Origin: Stomoxys calcitrans
Lineage: Eukaryota; Arthropoda; Insecta; Diptera; Muscidae
Length of the DNA: 64,000 nucleotides
Direction: 5' to 3'
NCBI RefSeq assembly: GCF_963082655.1
Contig: NC_081555.1
Location: 150,276,005-150,340,004 of the forward strand
Positions 22,477-34,384 of this stretch are shown here, one piece after another (position 1 is the first letter of the stretch; each line of letters starts with the position of its first letter). Below the pieces are notes generated by a model. That model was not told where the DNA came from and searched no databases. It saw nothing but the letters and a program-made list of their open reading frames with translations. The translations under genes were made by a program, and so were the position numbers.

Positions 22477-22714
22477 TTGGGTTGCCCAAAAAGTAATTGC
22501 GGATTTTTTAAAAGAAAGTAAATGCATTTTTAATAAACCTTAGAATGAACTTTAATCAAATATACTTTTTTTACACGTTTTTTTCTAAAGCAAGCTAAAA
22601 GTAACAGCTGATAACTGACAGAAGAAAGAATGCAATTACAGAGTCACAAGCTGTGAAAAAATTTGTCAACACCGACTATATGAAAAATCCGCAATTACTT
22701 TTTGGGCAACCCAA
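22477..22714 (-). mobile_element. Mariner MITE copy 3 (238 bp)
   Basis: Perfect family ends, with TA at 22475-22476 and 22715-22716. Orientation is opposite to the copy at 21213. Confidence 0.92.
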
Positions 22715-22719
22715 TAGTT

Positions 22720-23300
22720 TGATAAGTTAACCTAGTTCAACCCAATTTTTCCATTATGTAAGACTTTCGAATTCGAATGCCATTCCAAGCAAGGCCCTCG
22801 TCGATTTAAAAAGAATGCCATAACACATTTCTATCTTGAATTAGAATTGGGCCTGGGTTTTTTTCTCATTTTTTTTGCGTTTATGTTTTATTATCTCCAT
22901 ACTAAATGTGGGCTGTATTCGCAGAATTTGCCAAATCTCGAATAGTATGGTCAAAAAATGCGTCATGTCATATTGAATTTAGCCTAATTTGCACGTTCGG
23001 AAGTCGTGATTAACGTATTTGGAATTACCTACTAAAAAAAAAAAGCGAATGTGGTTTTCTGGAAGTGACTACCATGTTTTTGTCATCTATTTAGCATAAC
23101 CAAAACAGAAAACATGTTTTCTCTAGTGAGTGATTGAGTGAGTGGAGAGTAAAATGGCAAGCTTATCTATATAGACTTTTATTTCAATTGTGACACAAAT
23201 AACTTCAAAAAAAAAAGATATGAAAGTAAGAAAAATAAGAATTCGTAATAGCGAAAAAATAGTTTATCTCAAACTTTCTTACGCATATGGTATAGGCAAA
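22720..23300. other. Gene-free AT-rich stretch
   Basis: Nothing is recognised beyond homopolymer A/T runs and a GTGAGTGATTGAGTGAGTGG tract near 23126-23145. Confidence 0.5.
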
Positions 23301-23634
23301 AGCAAATTTGCCCATGAACATTCCATTAAGGAACAGGGGCAAACTTCTCATATATCAATGCGTGCTGTGCGATTCAATTTTAAGCTCAATTACAAGGGAC
23401 CTCCTTTTTATAGCCGAGTTAGAACGGCGTGCCGCTGAGCGACACCTCTTTGGGGAGAAGTTTTTACTTGGCAAAGTACCTCGCAAATGCCGCCATCATT
23501 AGGAAGTGACAACCACCGCCGAAAAATTTACTGATCTACGGTGGCTCCGCTGAAAATTTTTCTCATGTTTCTGCCAGAATTCAAACCCAGGCGTTCAGCG
23601 TTAAGGCGGATATGCTAACCTCTGCGGTGGGTCT
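23301..23634 (-). mobile_element. tRNA-derived SINE (family 1), minus copy
   Basis: The minus-strand order is head near 23634, B-box relative GGTTTGAATTC near 23578, a body with GCGGCACGCCGTTC, and the GAATGTTCATGGGCAAATTT tail near 23301. The B box is mutated. About 25 bp of extra sequence (CTACGGTGGCTCC repeat) lies near 23537-23555. Confidence 0.8.
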
Positions 23635-23699
23635 CCAATATGGTATATAGGGTGGCTTATTTAGCGTTTGGTTTTTAGGAACTACAGCTTGTTTTAAAT

Positions 23700-24495
23700 T
23701 TTTACATCTTCAACAGGAGGATGTCGAATATGAAAATCTTCAAGAACAGTAAACAGGCCATAAGGGCAATAACAACCACGGCGGTGAGATCACTCATAGT
23801 CTTGGAATGTAGGAAGGAGATTAACGCCATCTCTGGGGATGGCACGATACGCAACTTTTGGGTGCCGGACCATAGCGTAGAAAGGGGGAAGGAGAAAGCA
23901 GGCGATATGAAGTCCAGAGCACTACCTTCAATAAACTTGGTTAACCCGAAGCCTTTGGGGTCGACGCAATCCGAGTTTAGGGCTTGGATGACGAATGCCC
24001 ATGCAATCCTGTGGAACAGCGAGACGGTCAGTAGCACGCGAAAATCCTATGGGGAGATCCAGATCGTGAGAAGGCGAGGCTATAACTGAAAGGAAATAAG
24101 AAGCAGGTAATGCATAGCTTTCGGTATCATAGCAGGACACATAGGACTACGAGCACACTTATGCACAATCGATGCGGCAAGTGATAGCATGTGCAGGGCA
24201 TGTGGGGAAGATGTTGAGGCGTTGGAGCATTTTCTATGTCATTGCCCGGCTTTAGCGGCTAAAAGACGCCGATACTTAAGTGGGGACACAAAACCAGACA
24301 TGAACCAACTTTGGGTAGTGGTATGGAAAACAAATAAGGATATTGAACGGAATTCGTGATTTAAAATTTTCTTTTTTGAGGCTACTTTTTAGTATTCAGA
24401 GCGCACCGCAAATCGATTACAGGCTTAGGTGTATGTCCATAGTGGCATGGAGCGGATTAATGTCCGCATCCTTTTTTCAATCTAACCTAACCAAC
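23700..24495 (+). pseudogene. Family C retrotransposon 3' fragment (RNase H and zinc knuckle)
   Basis: The plus frame from 23721 reads KIFKNSKQAIRAITT (RNase H third acidic region, decayed), VPDHSVERGKEKA (the usual GHSGVRGNEKAD-like motif, altered), then NPKPLGSTQSEFRAW and LWNSETVSSTRKSYGEIQ. Downstream, in another frame, is CRACGEDVEALEHFLCHCP near 24194-24250. It ends near CAATCTAACCTAACC (24478-24492). RNase H in such elements removes the RNA strand during copying. The frame breaks near 24088. Confidence 0.85.
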
Positions 24496-24589
24496 ATCTT
24501 CAATAATATAACCCATGTGTCAAAAAATGTTTTGAAAAACCCTAGGTCAACAGTCTGTACATTAGGGTGGCTCAAATTGTGAGGGCTAC

Positions 24590-26200
24590 AATAATACTCA
24601 TAGAGAGATTGTCAAAATCGTAATGTTCAACAAATTCTAAAACTTTTTGTGTGGAAAACCACAAACACGGAACACTTTGTGCAAAATTTCAGCAAAATCG
24701 GGCAAAAATTGCGGCTGGTAAGGGCTCAAGCAGTCAAAACGGGAAATCGGTTAATATGGGAGCTATATCAGGTTATACATCGATTTGGACCGTACTTGAC
24801 ACAGTTGTTGGGGGTCATATTGGAACACTTTGTGCAAAATTTCAGCCAAATCGGGCAAAAATTGCGGTTGGTAAGGGCTCAAGAAGTCAAATCGGGAGAT
24901 CGGTTTCTATGGGACCTATATCAGGCTATAGACCGATTTGGACCATACTTGGCACAGTTGTTGGAAGTCATAAGAGAACACTATGTTAAAAATTTCAGCC
25001 AAATCGGACAAAAATTGCAGCTTGTAAGGGCTCAAAAAGTCAAATCAGGGGATCGGTTTATATGAGAGCTATATCAGGTTATAGACCGATTTGGACCGTA
25101 CTTGACACAGTTGTTGGGGGTCATAATGGAACACTTTGTGCAAAATTTCAGCCAAATCGGACAAAAATTGCGGCTTAGAAGGGCTAAAGAAGTCAAATCG
25201 GGAGATGGGTTTCTATGGGACCTATATCAGGCTATAGACCGATTTGGACCGTACTTGGCACAATTGTTGGAAGTCATAAGAGAACACTATGTTAAAAATT
25301 TCAACCAAATCGGACAAAAATTGCAGCTTGTAAGGGCTCAAGCAGTCAAATCGGGGGATCGGTTTATATGGGAGCTATATCAGGTTATAGACCGTTTTGG
25401 ACCGTACTTGACACAGTTGTTGGGGGTCATAATGGAACACTTTGTGCAATATTTCAGCCAAATCGGACAAAAATTGCGGCTTAGAAGGGCTCAAGAAGTC
25501 AAATCGGGGGATCGGTTTCTATGGGACCTATATCAGGCTATAGACCGATTTGGACCATACTTGGCACAGTTGTTGGAAGTCATAAGAGAACACTATGTTA
25601 AAAATTTCAGCCAAATCGGACAAAAATTGCAGCTTGTAAGGGCTCAAAAAGTCAAATCAGGGGATCGGTTTATATGAGAGCTATATCAGGTTATAGACCG
25701 ATTTGGACCGTACTTGACACAGTTGTTGGGGGTCATAATGGAACACTTTGTGCAATATTTCAGCCAAATCGGACAAAAATTGCGGCTTAGAAGGGCTAAA
25801 GAAGTCAAATCGGGAGATGGGTTTCTATGGGACCTATATCAGGCTATAGACCGATTTGGACCGTACTTGGCACAATTGTTGGAAGTCATAAGAGAACACT
25901 ATGTTAAAAATTTCAACCAAATCGGACAAAAATTGCAGCTTGTAAGGGCTCAAGCAGTCAAATCGGGGGATCGGTTTATATGGGAGCTATATCAGGTTAT
26001 AGACCGTTTTGGACCGTACTTGACACAGTTGTTGGGGGTCATAATGGAACACTTTGTGCAATATTTCAGCCAAATCGGACAAAAATTGCGGCTTAGAAGG
26101 GCTCAAGAAGTCAAATCGGGGGATCGGTTTCTATGGGAGCTATATCTAAATGTGAACCCATATGGCTTATTTGCAATTCTCGACGAACTACATCAATTGT
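24590..26200 (+). mobile_element. 153-bp tandem array (type 2 units)
   Basis: About ten units share ATATCAGGTTATAGACCGAT, a TTGGACCGTACTTGACACAG-like block and TCAGCCAAATCGGACAAAAA. Because 153 is a multiple of three and the units lack stops in one frame, long frames appear (for example 25102-25677 and 25714-26202), but their amino-acid repeats simply mirror the DNA period. Units relate to those at 32-34 and 44-45 kb. The array leads directly into the ~122-bp units that follow. Confidence 0.85.
24890..26140 (+). repeat. 612-bp higher-order repeat, two copies
   Basis: Four 153-bp monomers form a block that recurs nearly unchanged 612 bp later: the segment from about 24890 matches 25502, and variants such as GGATCGGTTTATATGAGAGC occur at matching offsets (25050 and 25662). 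Identity between blocks is clearly higher than between neighbouring monomers. Confidence 0.85.
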
Positions 26201-26279
26201 AAGTATCTGTTCAAAATTTCAGGCGGCTATCGTGATTTCGACAGACAACGGTACCACCTTATGGTATCACAAAAACATG

Positions 26280-27160
26280 AAAGTTGTATAATATTTTGGG
26301 TCAAATAACCTGGGGGGGACGCCCCATCCCAAAACCCACTCGAGCGGACATGTTTACCGAATGGGACATATGGGTATCAAATGAAAGGTATTTAAGAGTA
26401 GAGTAGGAACTTGGCATAAAAATGTCACCTCAAGTATCGGGGGGTTCCCCACCCCCAAAAATACTATCCAACAGGACACTTTTACCGCTTTGTGCAATAT
26501 GGGTATCAAATCAGAGGTATTTAAGAGTAGAGTACGAACGTAGCATTAAAATGTCACTTTAAGTGTCGGGGGGTTCCCCACCCCCAAAAATACTATCCAA
26601 CAGGTCACTTTTACCGCTTTGTGCAATATGGGTATCAAATCTCAGGTATTTAAGAGTAGAGTACGAACTTGGCATAAAAATGTCACCTTAAGTGTGTGGG
26701 GCGGGGGGGTTCCTCACCCCCAAAAACACCACCCAACCGGACATATTTACAGCTTTGGTCAATATGGGTATCAAATGAAAGGTATTTAAAAGTAGAGTAC
26801 AAATCTGACACACAAATTTATTCCTTGGTATCTGAGGGCCCACCCCACCCCCCGCAAACCCCCCAGCAGTACATGTTTATCGATTGGGACAAAATGGATA
26901 GCAAATGCAAGGTATTAAAAAGCATAGCAAAAAAATGATACAAAAATTATTCCTTGGTGTCTGGGGCGCCCCCACTCCCCAAAAGCCCCTCAACAGGAAA
27001 TATTTACCGAATGGGACAGAATGGTTATCAAATGAAAGATGTTTAGGTCCACGGTGTCTACCGGCTAACCCCAAAACCTCCCAAAACGGGCATGACTGTC
27101 CAACGTCACAAAATGGGTATAAAATGAAAGGTTTTTGAGAGTTGACTACGAATCTGTAAG
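26280..27160 (+). repeat. ~122-bp tandem units (type 3)
   Basis: About seven units carry GGGGGGTTCCCCACCCCCAA, CAATATGGGTATCAAAT and TATTTAAGAGTAGAGTACGA. The units contain G-runs facing C-runs and may fold. They follow the 153-bp array with no clear border and stop at a palindromic head sequence. Confidence 0.8.
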
Positions 27161-27163
27161 CCA

Positions 27164-28147
27164 AGTTCAGCCGGGCCGAATCTTATCTACCCTCCACCAT
27201 GGATCGCATTTGACGAGTTCTTTTCCCAGTATCTCTTTTTAGGCAATCAAAGGATAAAAGTAAAGAAATGCTATGCTATTGGAGCTATATCAAATTAGGG
27301 TCCGATTGAATGTAAGAGGCCATAGAATAAGTCATTGTGTAAAATATCTGCCAAATAGGATTTTGCGCCCTTTAGGGTCTCAAGAGGTAAAATAGGGAGA
27401 TTAGTTTATAGGGGAGCTGTATCAGGCTATAGACCGTCTAAGACCATACATGACACGTATGATGAAGGTCATGGGAGAAGGCGTTGTAATTTCAGCCAAA
27501 TCGAAAAATATTGGGCTGCCCAAAAAGTAATTGCGGATTTTTCATATAGTTGGGGTTGACAAATTTTTCCAACGGCTTGTGACTCTGTAATTGCATTCTT
27601 TCTTCTGTCAGTTATCAGCTGTTACTTTTAGCTTGCTTTAGAAAAAAAGTGTAAAAAAAGTATATTTGATTAAAGTTCATTCTAAGTTTTATTAAAAATG
27701 CATTTACTTTCTTTTAAAAAATCCGCAATTACTTTTTGGGCAACTCAATAAGTGTGCCCTCTAAAGGCTGAAGTAGTCAAAATTCCAGATCAGTTTATAG
27801 GACAGCTATATCAGGTTATGAACGGATACTTAGCACAGTTATTGGAAGTCATAACGAAAAACGTCGTGTCAGCTAATTCGGATGGGAATTGCGCCCTCTA
27901 GAGGCTCCAGAAGTCAAGACCCCAGATCGGTTTATATGACAACTATATCAAAACGTGGACCCATATGGCCCATTTATTGTACAATCCCAACCGACCTACA
28001 CCCATAAGAAGTATTTGTGCAAAATTTCAAGCGGCTAGCTTTACTCCTTCGAAAGTTAGCGTGCTTGCGACAGACAGACGGACATGGCTAGATCGACTTA
28101 AAATGTCATGACGATCAAGATGGGGGTCCTATGGTGGAGGGTATAAA
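27164..28147 (+). mobile_element. Short palindrome-headed element with few units
   Basis: The head lacks its first ~15 bases and starts near AGTTCAGCCGGGCCGAATCT, then ACCCTCCACCATGGATCGC. The tail has GACAGACGGACATGGCTAGA and ends with TCCTATGGTGGAGGGTATAA near 28142. The inner ends ACCCTCCACCAT and ATGGTGGAGGGT are inverted copies. Only three or four degenerate units lie inside, plus a mariner MITE. Confidence 0.75.
27511..27748 (+). mobile_element. Mariner MITE copy 4 (238 bp)
   Basis: Family ends with one change each (TTGGGCTGCCC at the left, CAACTCAA at the right). TA flanks at 27509-27510 and 27749-27750. It splits a tandem-repeat unit. Confidence 0.9.
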
Positions 28148-28149
28148 TA

Positions 28150-28930
28150 TTTTAAAATTTTTTTTAAATTTTTCGTATTATTTTTTTTTCTTTGTACCAA
28201 TGTTTTAACCAATTTTTTCGTGGGCTATCCCATAATTTAAGTTTTTTTTTTCTCACTCCATAAATGTAAGTCTTCTTCTTCAGCCAATGCTTTCCACTAC
28301 CATTAGTCTCCTGCCAAAACATTTTTGACATTTTCGTTGCTATGACATTTTCCTAGAACCTAAGCCCGACAATTGCTATTTCCATATCTTTTTGAGCCCA
28401 TCAAAAGTAGCTCATCAAAGCAACATCGTGAAAAGTGCTACTGGCACGCTTGCTTCTATTTGTGCACCAACGAAATCCAACAAAAATCCATTGTCATATT
28501 CATATTTACATAAACTGGCATTCTCTGGCTCTTTTCCTTCTACCATCTTTTTTTTTTTTCTTCCAAGCCAATCACTTGACATTTTGGTAGCTGGCACTAC
28601 ACATAAATGCTACCAAATACTTTTGCCAAAGAGCCATTAAAATTGATATTTGTAACAATGGCGATATTTACTCAATTTGTTACTTGAATTCAGCATGCCG
28701 AGCAGCAATTGTGGTAATACCCTATGTCGGTACTAAGACATTCAAAATTGGTGCATTTGTTGGCAACACACAGAAGGTAAGTCCATAGAGTCATACTCTA
28801 TCAGCACCGCCCGACTTTTGCCTTTCCTTACGGGGTTTTTCTCTAAAGCTTTGTTTTTGGCCAAAAAAATTTCGAACCTATCACATTACCAATCTCCGAG
28901 ATCTGGTGTTTTAGAAAATTAGGGTAATGA
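28150..28930. other. Gene-free stretch
   Basis: Poly-T runs near 28154-28200 and 28545-28560 and unique AT-rich DNA. No gene or known repeat recognised. Confidence 0.5.
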
Positions 28931-29866
28931 GAACTTCTTTTTGGGGGAGTTATAGCACTTCAGACACTTGACTCAAATATGGATATCAAATTCGCTCCAT
29001 TCCCAAATCCCTTTAATTTGAGCCCCCTCTTGCCATGGTCGGTAAGTATGAACCGTTTGAATGGTGTTTTGGGGCTGGGGCGGCCACCGGCACTTTGCCC
29101 TGAAAATGGATATCAAATTCGTCCCTTACTCCCAAATACCGTTGATGTGAGCTTCACAATGCTATAGTCGCAAATGAAGTTCAGTTTAAGGGGTGATTTA
29201 GGGCGAAATTCGTTATTTACTCCCAAATACGGTTGATTTGAGCTCCATATTGCTATAGTCGCAAATGAAGTTCAGTTTAAGGGGTGATTTAGGGCGTAAC
29301 CCCAAATACTTGGCTCCAAAGTTGGATATCAAATTCCTTGTCTACTCTCAAATACCTTTCATTTGTGTCCCATATTGTCATAATGGGTCAATTAACCTAT
29401 TCGATGTATTTTTAGTAGCAAAAGCTCCACCTGGACTTGAACGTAAATGTCAATATCATATTCGTAATCTACAACCAAATATCCTTCATTTGAATGCCAT
29501 ATAACCATGGTCGGCTGATATGACCATTTGGGGGGTATTTGGGGGTGGGACCTACTTGGACCTAATGTTTTATGCCATATATATAATCTACTGCCGAATA
29601 CTTTTCATTTGAGTCCCATATTGACATGAACGCCGAGTATAACTGTTTAGAGGAGTTTTGAAGTTGGGGCGGCCCGCTGGGTACTTGGACCCAATTTTTA
29701 ATAAGATATTCGTTTTCTAGTCTCAAATACCTTTAATTTGATTCCTATATTGTGTCTATCGGTTCACTTTTGGTTTTCGGCGGTGTTTTTGGGGTAAGGG
29801 GGAGGGGGAGGGTCCGCCCCCATCCGATATCAAAAACTTATGTAGCCTATGTTTCCTTTCAGACAA

Positions 29867-29985
29867 GGAAAGAGTGGCAGTGCTTTATAGACTCACTTAG
29901 ACAATTTTAAGTCCATTGTGATACCAAGGCTTCTGGTGGGAATCGAACCCACGACCCCTGCATCAACTCGGCTACCGGAGCGCCC
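29867..29985 (-). mobile_element. Second tRNA-derived SINE family, 119 bp, with TSD
   Basis: On the minus strand: A-box-like TAGCCGAGTTGATGC, B box GGTTCGATTCC, then the body ACCAGAAGCCTTGGTATCAC and AATGGACTTAAAATTGTC. Flanks TTCCTTTCAGACAA (29853-29866) and TTCCTTCCAGACAA (29986-29999) form a 14-bp target duplication with one mismatch. The A-to-B spacing is short, so the promoter is probably damaged. It differs from SINE family 1 in body and tail. Confidence 0.8.
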
Positions 29986-30239
29986 TTCCTTCCAGACAAA
30001 CCTACACAATCTGTGAAAATTTTAAGAAAATCGTATCGGCCGTTTTTGATTCTACGTAACAAACAAACAAACCGAATCGCATATAGTCATGATTGGTTCA
30101 TATGCCCATATGAGGCCCTTTTTAGGTGGTGGGGTGACCCCCTATACTTCGATTTGATTTTGTATGTCAGATTCCTAATCTACTCCCAAATACCTTTCAT
30201 TTGAGCCCCATATTTACATGAACATTCAATATGCCTGTT

Positions 30240-30316
30240 TGGGGGAGTTGGGGTGCCCGATGGTTGGGGTACCCGATGGGTTGGGGTGCCCAATGGGTTG
30301 GGGTGCCCGATGGGTA
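30240..30316 (+). repeat. Small 17-bp minisatellite cluster (about 4-5 units)
   Basis: Units of the form GGTTGGGGTGCCCGATG start in a type 3 unit after GTTTGGGGGAGTT and end at GATGGGTACTTAGACTC. The same flanks border the large array at 30490. Confidence 0.85.
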
Positions 30317-30489
30317 CTTAGACTCAAATATTAATACCGTAGTCGTATTCTACTCTCCAACAACTTTCATTTCATACCCATATTTTCCCGATGGGTCTAC
30401 TTTTGATGTTGGCTGCCAGATTCGTAACATACTCCCAAATACTTTTCATTTCAGCCCTATATTTACATGAACGGTCAATATGCCTTTTT

Positions 30490-31335
30490 TTGGGGGAGTT
30501 GGGGTACCCGATGGGTTGGGGTGCCCAATGGGTTGGGGTACCCGATAGGTTGGGGTACCCGATGGGTTGGGGTACCCGATGGGTTGGGGTACCCGATGGG
30601 TTGGGGTACCCGATGGGTTGGGGTACCCGATGTTGGGGTACCCGATGGATTGGGGTACCCGATGGGTTGGGGTACCCGATGGGTTGGGGTACCCGATGGG
30701 TTGGGGTACCCGATGGGTTGGGGTACCCGATGGGTTGGGGTACCCGATGGGTTGGGGTACCCGATGGGTTGAGGTACCCGATGGGTTGGGGTACCCGATG
30801 GGTTGGGGTACCCGATGGGTTGGGGTACCCGATGGGTTGGGGTATCCGATGGGTTGGGGTACCCGATGGGTTGGGGTACCCGATGGGTTGGGGTACCCGA
30901 TGGGTTGGGGTACCCGCTGGGTTGGGGTACTCGATTGGTTGGGGTACCCGATGGGTTGGGGTACCCGATGGGTTGAGGTACCCGATGGGTTGGGGTACCC
31001 GATGGGTTGGGGTACCCGATGGGTTGGGGTACCCGATGGGTTGGGGTATCCGATGGGTTGGGGTACCCGATGGGTTGGGGTACCCGATGGGTTGGGGTAC
31101 CCGATGGGTTGGGGTATCCGATGGGTTGGGGTACCCGATGGGTTGGGGTACCCGATGGGTTGGGGTACCCGATGGGTTGGGGTACCCGCTGGGTTGGGGT
31201 ACTCGATTGGTTGGGGTACCCGATGGGTTGGGGTGCCCAATGGGTTGGGGTGCCCAATGGGTTGAGGTGCCCAATGGGTTGGGGTGCCCGATGGGTTGGA
31301 GTGCCCGATGGGTTGGAGTGCCCGATGGGTACTTA
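30490..31335 (+). repeat. 17-bp minisatellite, about 50 units
   Basis: The unit is GGTACCCGATGGGTTGG, containing the palindrome GGGTACCC across the unit joint. The core is nearly uniform; the right edge (from about 31225) carries older variants such as GTGCCCAATGG. Marked variants recur: GAGGTACC at 30771 and 30975, GGTATCC at 30841 and 31045 (both 204 bp, 12 units apart), and CCCGCTGG near 30911 and 31183 (272 bp, 16 units), showing block duplication. The unit has no stop in any frame on either strand, which explains long frames that are not genes. Confidence 0.95.
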
Positions 31336-32384
31336 GTCTCAAATTTTAATACCATAGTCGTATTCTACTCCCCAACACCTTTCATTTCATACCCATATTG
31401 TCCCGATGGGTCTACTTTTGATTTTGGCTGGTGTTTTTGGAGTAACGGGGGAGGGTCCACCGCCTTTCGATATCAACCAATTATAAAACCTATTCCTCCT
31501 TTCTGACCATATTCGTAATCTACTTCCGAATACCTTTCATTTGAGTCCCATATTGTCATGGTCGTCCACCATGACCCCCTAACCTATTTTAGGTGGTTTT
31601 GGGGCTGGGTCGGCCCCCCAGTTACTTGGATACAATTTTTAATATGAAATTCATACTCTACTCCTGAATACCTCGCATTTGATTCCCATATTGTCTCGAT
31701 CGGTCCACATTTATTTTTGGGTAGTACTTTTGGGGTAATGGGGAGGGTCAGCCCCCCTCCCTTTTATTGCTGTTCTATTCTATCCTGATCGGCCTTCGTA
31801 TATTATTTTTAATTCCTTTTTTTGGGAAGGATATTTTGGAGGGGGATTGCCCTCTGACACATCCTTTCATTTGAGTACAATACATTTTCTGTCGTCCTAC
31901 ATGACAGTTTGGTGTGGGAGGAGAGGGTCGGACCCACTGACGCTAAGACCCAAAAGACAATTTATGTCAGTACTTTATTGTCGTGATCTACATGCCCTGC
32001 TGAACGGCAGGACGACAGGAAGACTCTACTGACATAGACATAGACCTTTCATGTTGGTCCTATATGCCTACTTGGGACGGTTATGGTTTTGGGGCGGCCC
32101 CCTTGATTATTACTCCCAATTTTGGACATTCGATAATCATATTCGTACACTTCTCTCAAATACCTTTCATTGGAGTCCCATATGATCCCGGGTGGTCCAC
32201 TTTTGATTTTGGGCGGTACTTTTGATGTGGTTTTGGGTTTGGGGCGGCGCTTAAGGTACTTGAATTTTTGACATTCTATTCGTATTCTACTCCCGAATAC
32301 CTTTAATCGAATACCGCTTTAATCGGTGTACCCATCTCGGAGTTCCGGGGTTTTATTCAATTAATTGATAATTGGGCTAAGGGG

Positions 32385-34380
32385 GAGGGTCCCCATAAAG
32401 TATATATATTCTTGATCGTCGTGACATTTTATGTGGATCTAGCCATGTCCGTCCGTCTGTCTGTCGAAAGCACGCTAACTTCCAAAGGAGTAAAGCTAGC
32501 CGCTTGAAAGTTTGCACAAATACTTCTTATTGGTGTAGGTCGGTTGGTATTGTAAATGGGCCATATCGGTCCATGTTTTGATATAGCTGCCATATAGGCC
32601 GATCTTGGGTCTTGACTTCTTCAGCCTCTAGAGTGCGCAATTCTTATCCGATTGGAATGAAATTTTGCACGACTTGTTTTGTTATGATATCCAACAACTG
32701 TGCCAAGTTTGGATCAAATCGGTTCATAACCTGATATAGCTGCCATATAAACCGATCTGGGGTCTTGACTTCTTGAGCTTCTAGAGGGCGCAATTCTTAT
32801 CCGATTTGAATGAGTTTTTGCACGAAGTATTTTGTTATGATATTCAACAACTGTGCCAAGTATTGTTCAAATCGGTCCATAACCTACTATAGCTGCGATA
32901 TAAACCGATCTGGGATCTTGACTTCTTGAGCCTGTAGAGGTCGCAATTCTTATCCGATTTGAATGAGTTTTTGCACGAAGTATTTTGTTATGATATCCAA
33001 CAACTGTGCTAAGTATGGTTCAAATCGGTCCATAACCTGATATAGTTGTCATATAAACCGATCTTGGGTTTTGACTTCTTGAGCCTCTAGAGGGCGCAAT
33101 TCTTATCCAATTTGAATGAGTTTTTGCACAAAGTATTTTGTTATGATATCCAACAACTGTGCTAAGTATGGTTTAAATCGGTCCATAACCTGATATAGCT
33201 GACATATAAACCGATCTGGGGTCTTGACTTCTTGAGCCACTAGAGGGCGCAATTTTTATCCGATTTAGCTGAAATTTTGCCCGACGTGTTTTGTTATGAT
33301 ATTCAACAACTGTGCCAAGTCTGGATCAAATCGGTCCATAACTTTATATAGCTGTCATATAAACCGATCTTGGGTCTTGACTTCTTGAACCTCTAGAGGG
33401 CGCAATTCTTATCCGATTGGAATGAAATTTTGCACGACGTGTTTTGTTATGATATCCAACATCTGTGCCAAGTATGGTTCAAATCGGTCCATAACCTAAT
33501 ATAGCTGCCATATAAACCGATCTTGGGTCTTGACTTCTTGAGCCTCTAGAGGGCGCAATTCTTATCCGATTTAGCTGAAATTTTGCATGAGGTCTTTTGT
33601 TATAACTTTCAACAACTGTGCCAAGTATGGTTTAAATCGGTTCATAACCTAATATAGCTGTCTTAAAAACCGATCTGGGGTCTTGACTTCTTGAGCTTCT
33701 AGAGTGCGCAATTCTTATCCGATTAAAAGGAAATTTTGCCCGACGTGTTTTGTTATGATTTCCAACAACTGTGCAAAGTATGGTTCAAATCGGTCCATAA
33801 CCTAATATAGCTGTCTTATAAACCGATCTGGGGTCTTGACTTCTTGAGCCACTAGAGGGCGCAATTATTTTCCGATTTAGCTTAAATTTTGCATGAGGTC
33901 TTATGTTATAACTTTCAACAACTGTGCTAAGTATGGTTCAAATCGGTCCATAACCTGATATAGCTGCCATATAAACCGATCTGGGGTCTCGACTTCTTGA
34001 GCCACTAGAGGTCGCAATTATTATCCGATTTGCCCGAAATTTTGTACGACGGATCCTCTCATGACCATCAACATACGTGTTTATTATGATCTGAATCGGT
34101 CTATAGCCCGAAACAGATCCCATATAAATCGATCTCTCTATTTTACTTCTTGAGCCCCCAAAGGGCGCAATTCTGACATTTTACACAGGTCTCCAACATA
34201 TCATTTAATTCTGGTCCAAACCGGACCATATCTTGATATCGCTCTAATAGCAGAGCAAATCTTTTCTTATATCCTTTGTTTGCCTGGAGAGTGATACCGT
34301 GGCAAGAGCTCGACAAGTGCGATCCATGGTGGAGGGTATAAAAGATTCGGCCCGGCCGAATTTGGCACGTTTTTACTTGT
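32385..34380 (-). mobile_element. Palindrome-headed tandem-repeat element, 11 units
   Basis: Oriented on the minus strand: the head lies at the right (AAGATTCGGCCCGGCCGAAT, then the complement of ACAAGTAAAA ending at 34380) and the tail at the left (GATCTAGCCATGTCCGTCCG near 32435). Eleven units of ~153 bp carry ATAGCTGCCATATAAACCGA, CTTGACTTCTTGAGCCTCTA and GGGCGCAATTCTTATCCGAT. Both ends being present makes this one of the most complete members. No protein is encoded. Confidence 0.85.
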
Positions 34381-34384
34381 TTTT

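Larger units (their letters stand above)
28930..32380 (+). mobile_element. Type 3 array (~110-120-bp units) hosting minisatellite and SINE
   Basis: Units contain CAAATACCTTTCATTTGAG, CCCATATTG(T/C)CATGGTC and GGGGTGGGGCGGCCCCC-like G/C blocks. They run to near 32380, where a minus-oriented type 2 element begins. A tail-like segment (CTGTGAAAATTTTAAGAAAA, then AACAAACAAACAAACCG) near 30013-30072 is also seen at 59850-59920, marking an old element end inside the array. No protein is encoded. Confidence 0.75.

Noticed and set aside
24649..26202. Open frames with 51-residue repeats (QLLGVIMEHFVQNFSQIG...)
   Set aside because: The 153-bp DNA unit is a multiple of three and lacks stops in this frame. 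The same unit family elsewhere is not open, so no coding selection is evident.
30372..31506. Long open frames on both strands (up to 371 codons) rich in GTRWVGVPDGLGYPM or PIGYPNPSGTPTHR
   Set aside because: They coincide with the 17-bp minisatellite, whose unit has no stop in any of six frames; the protein repeat simply follows the DNA period, and several frames are open at once.
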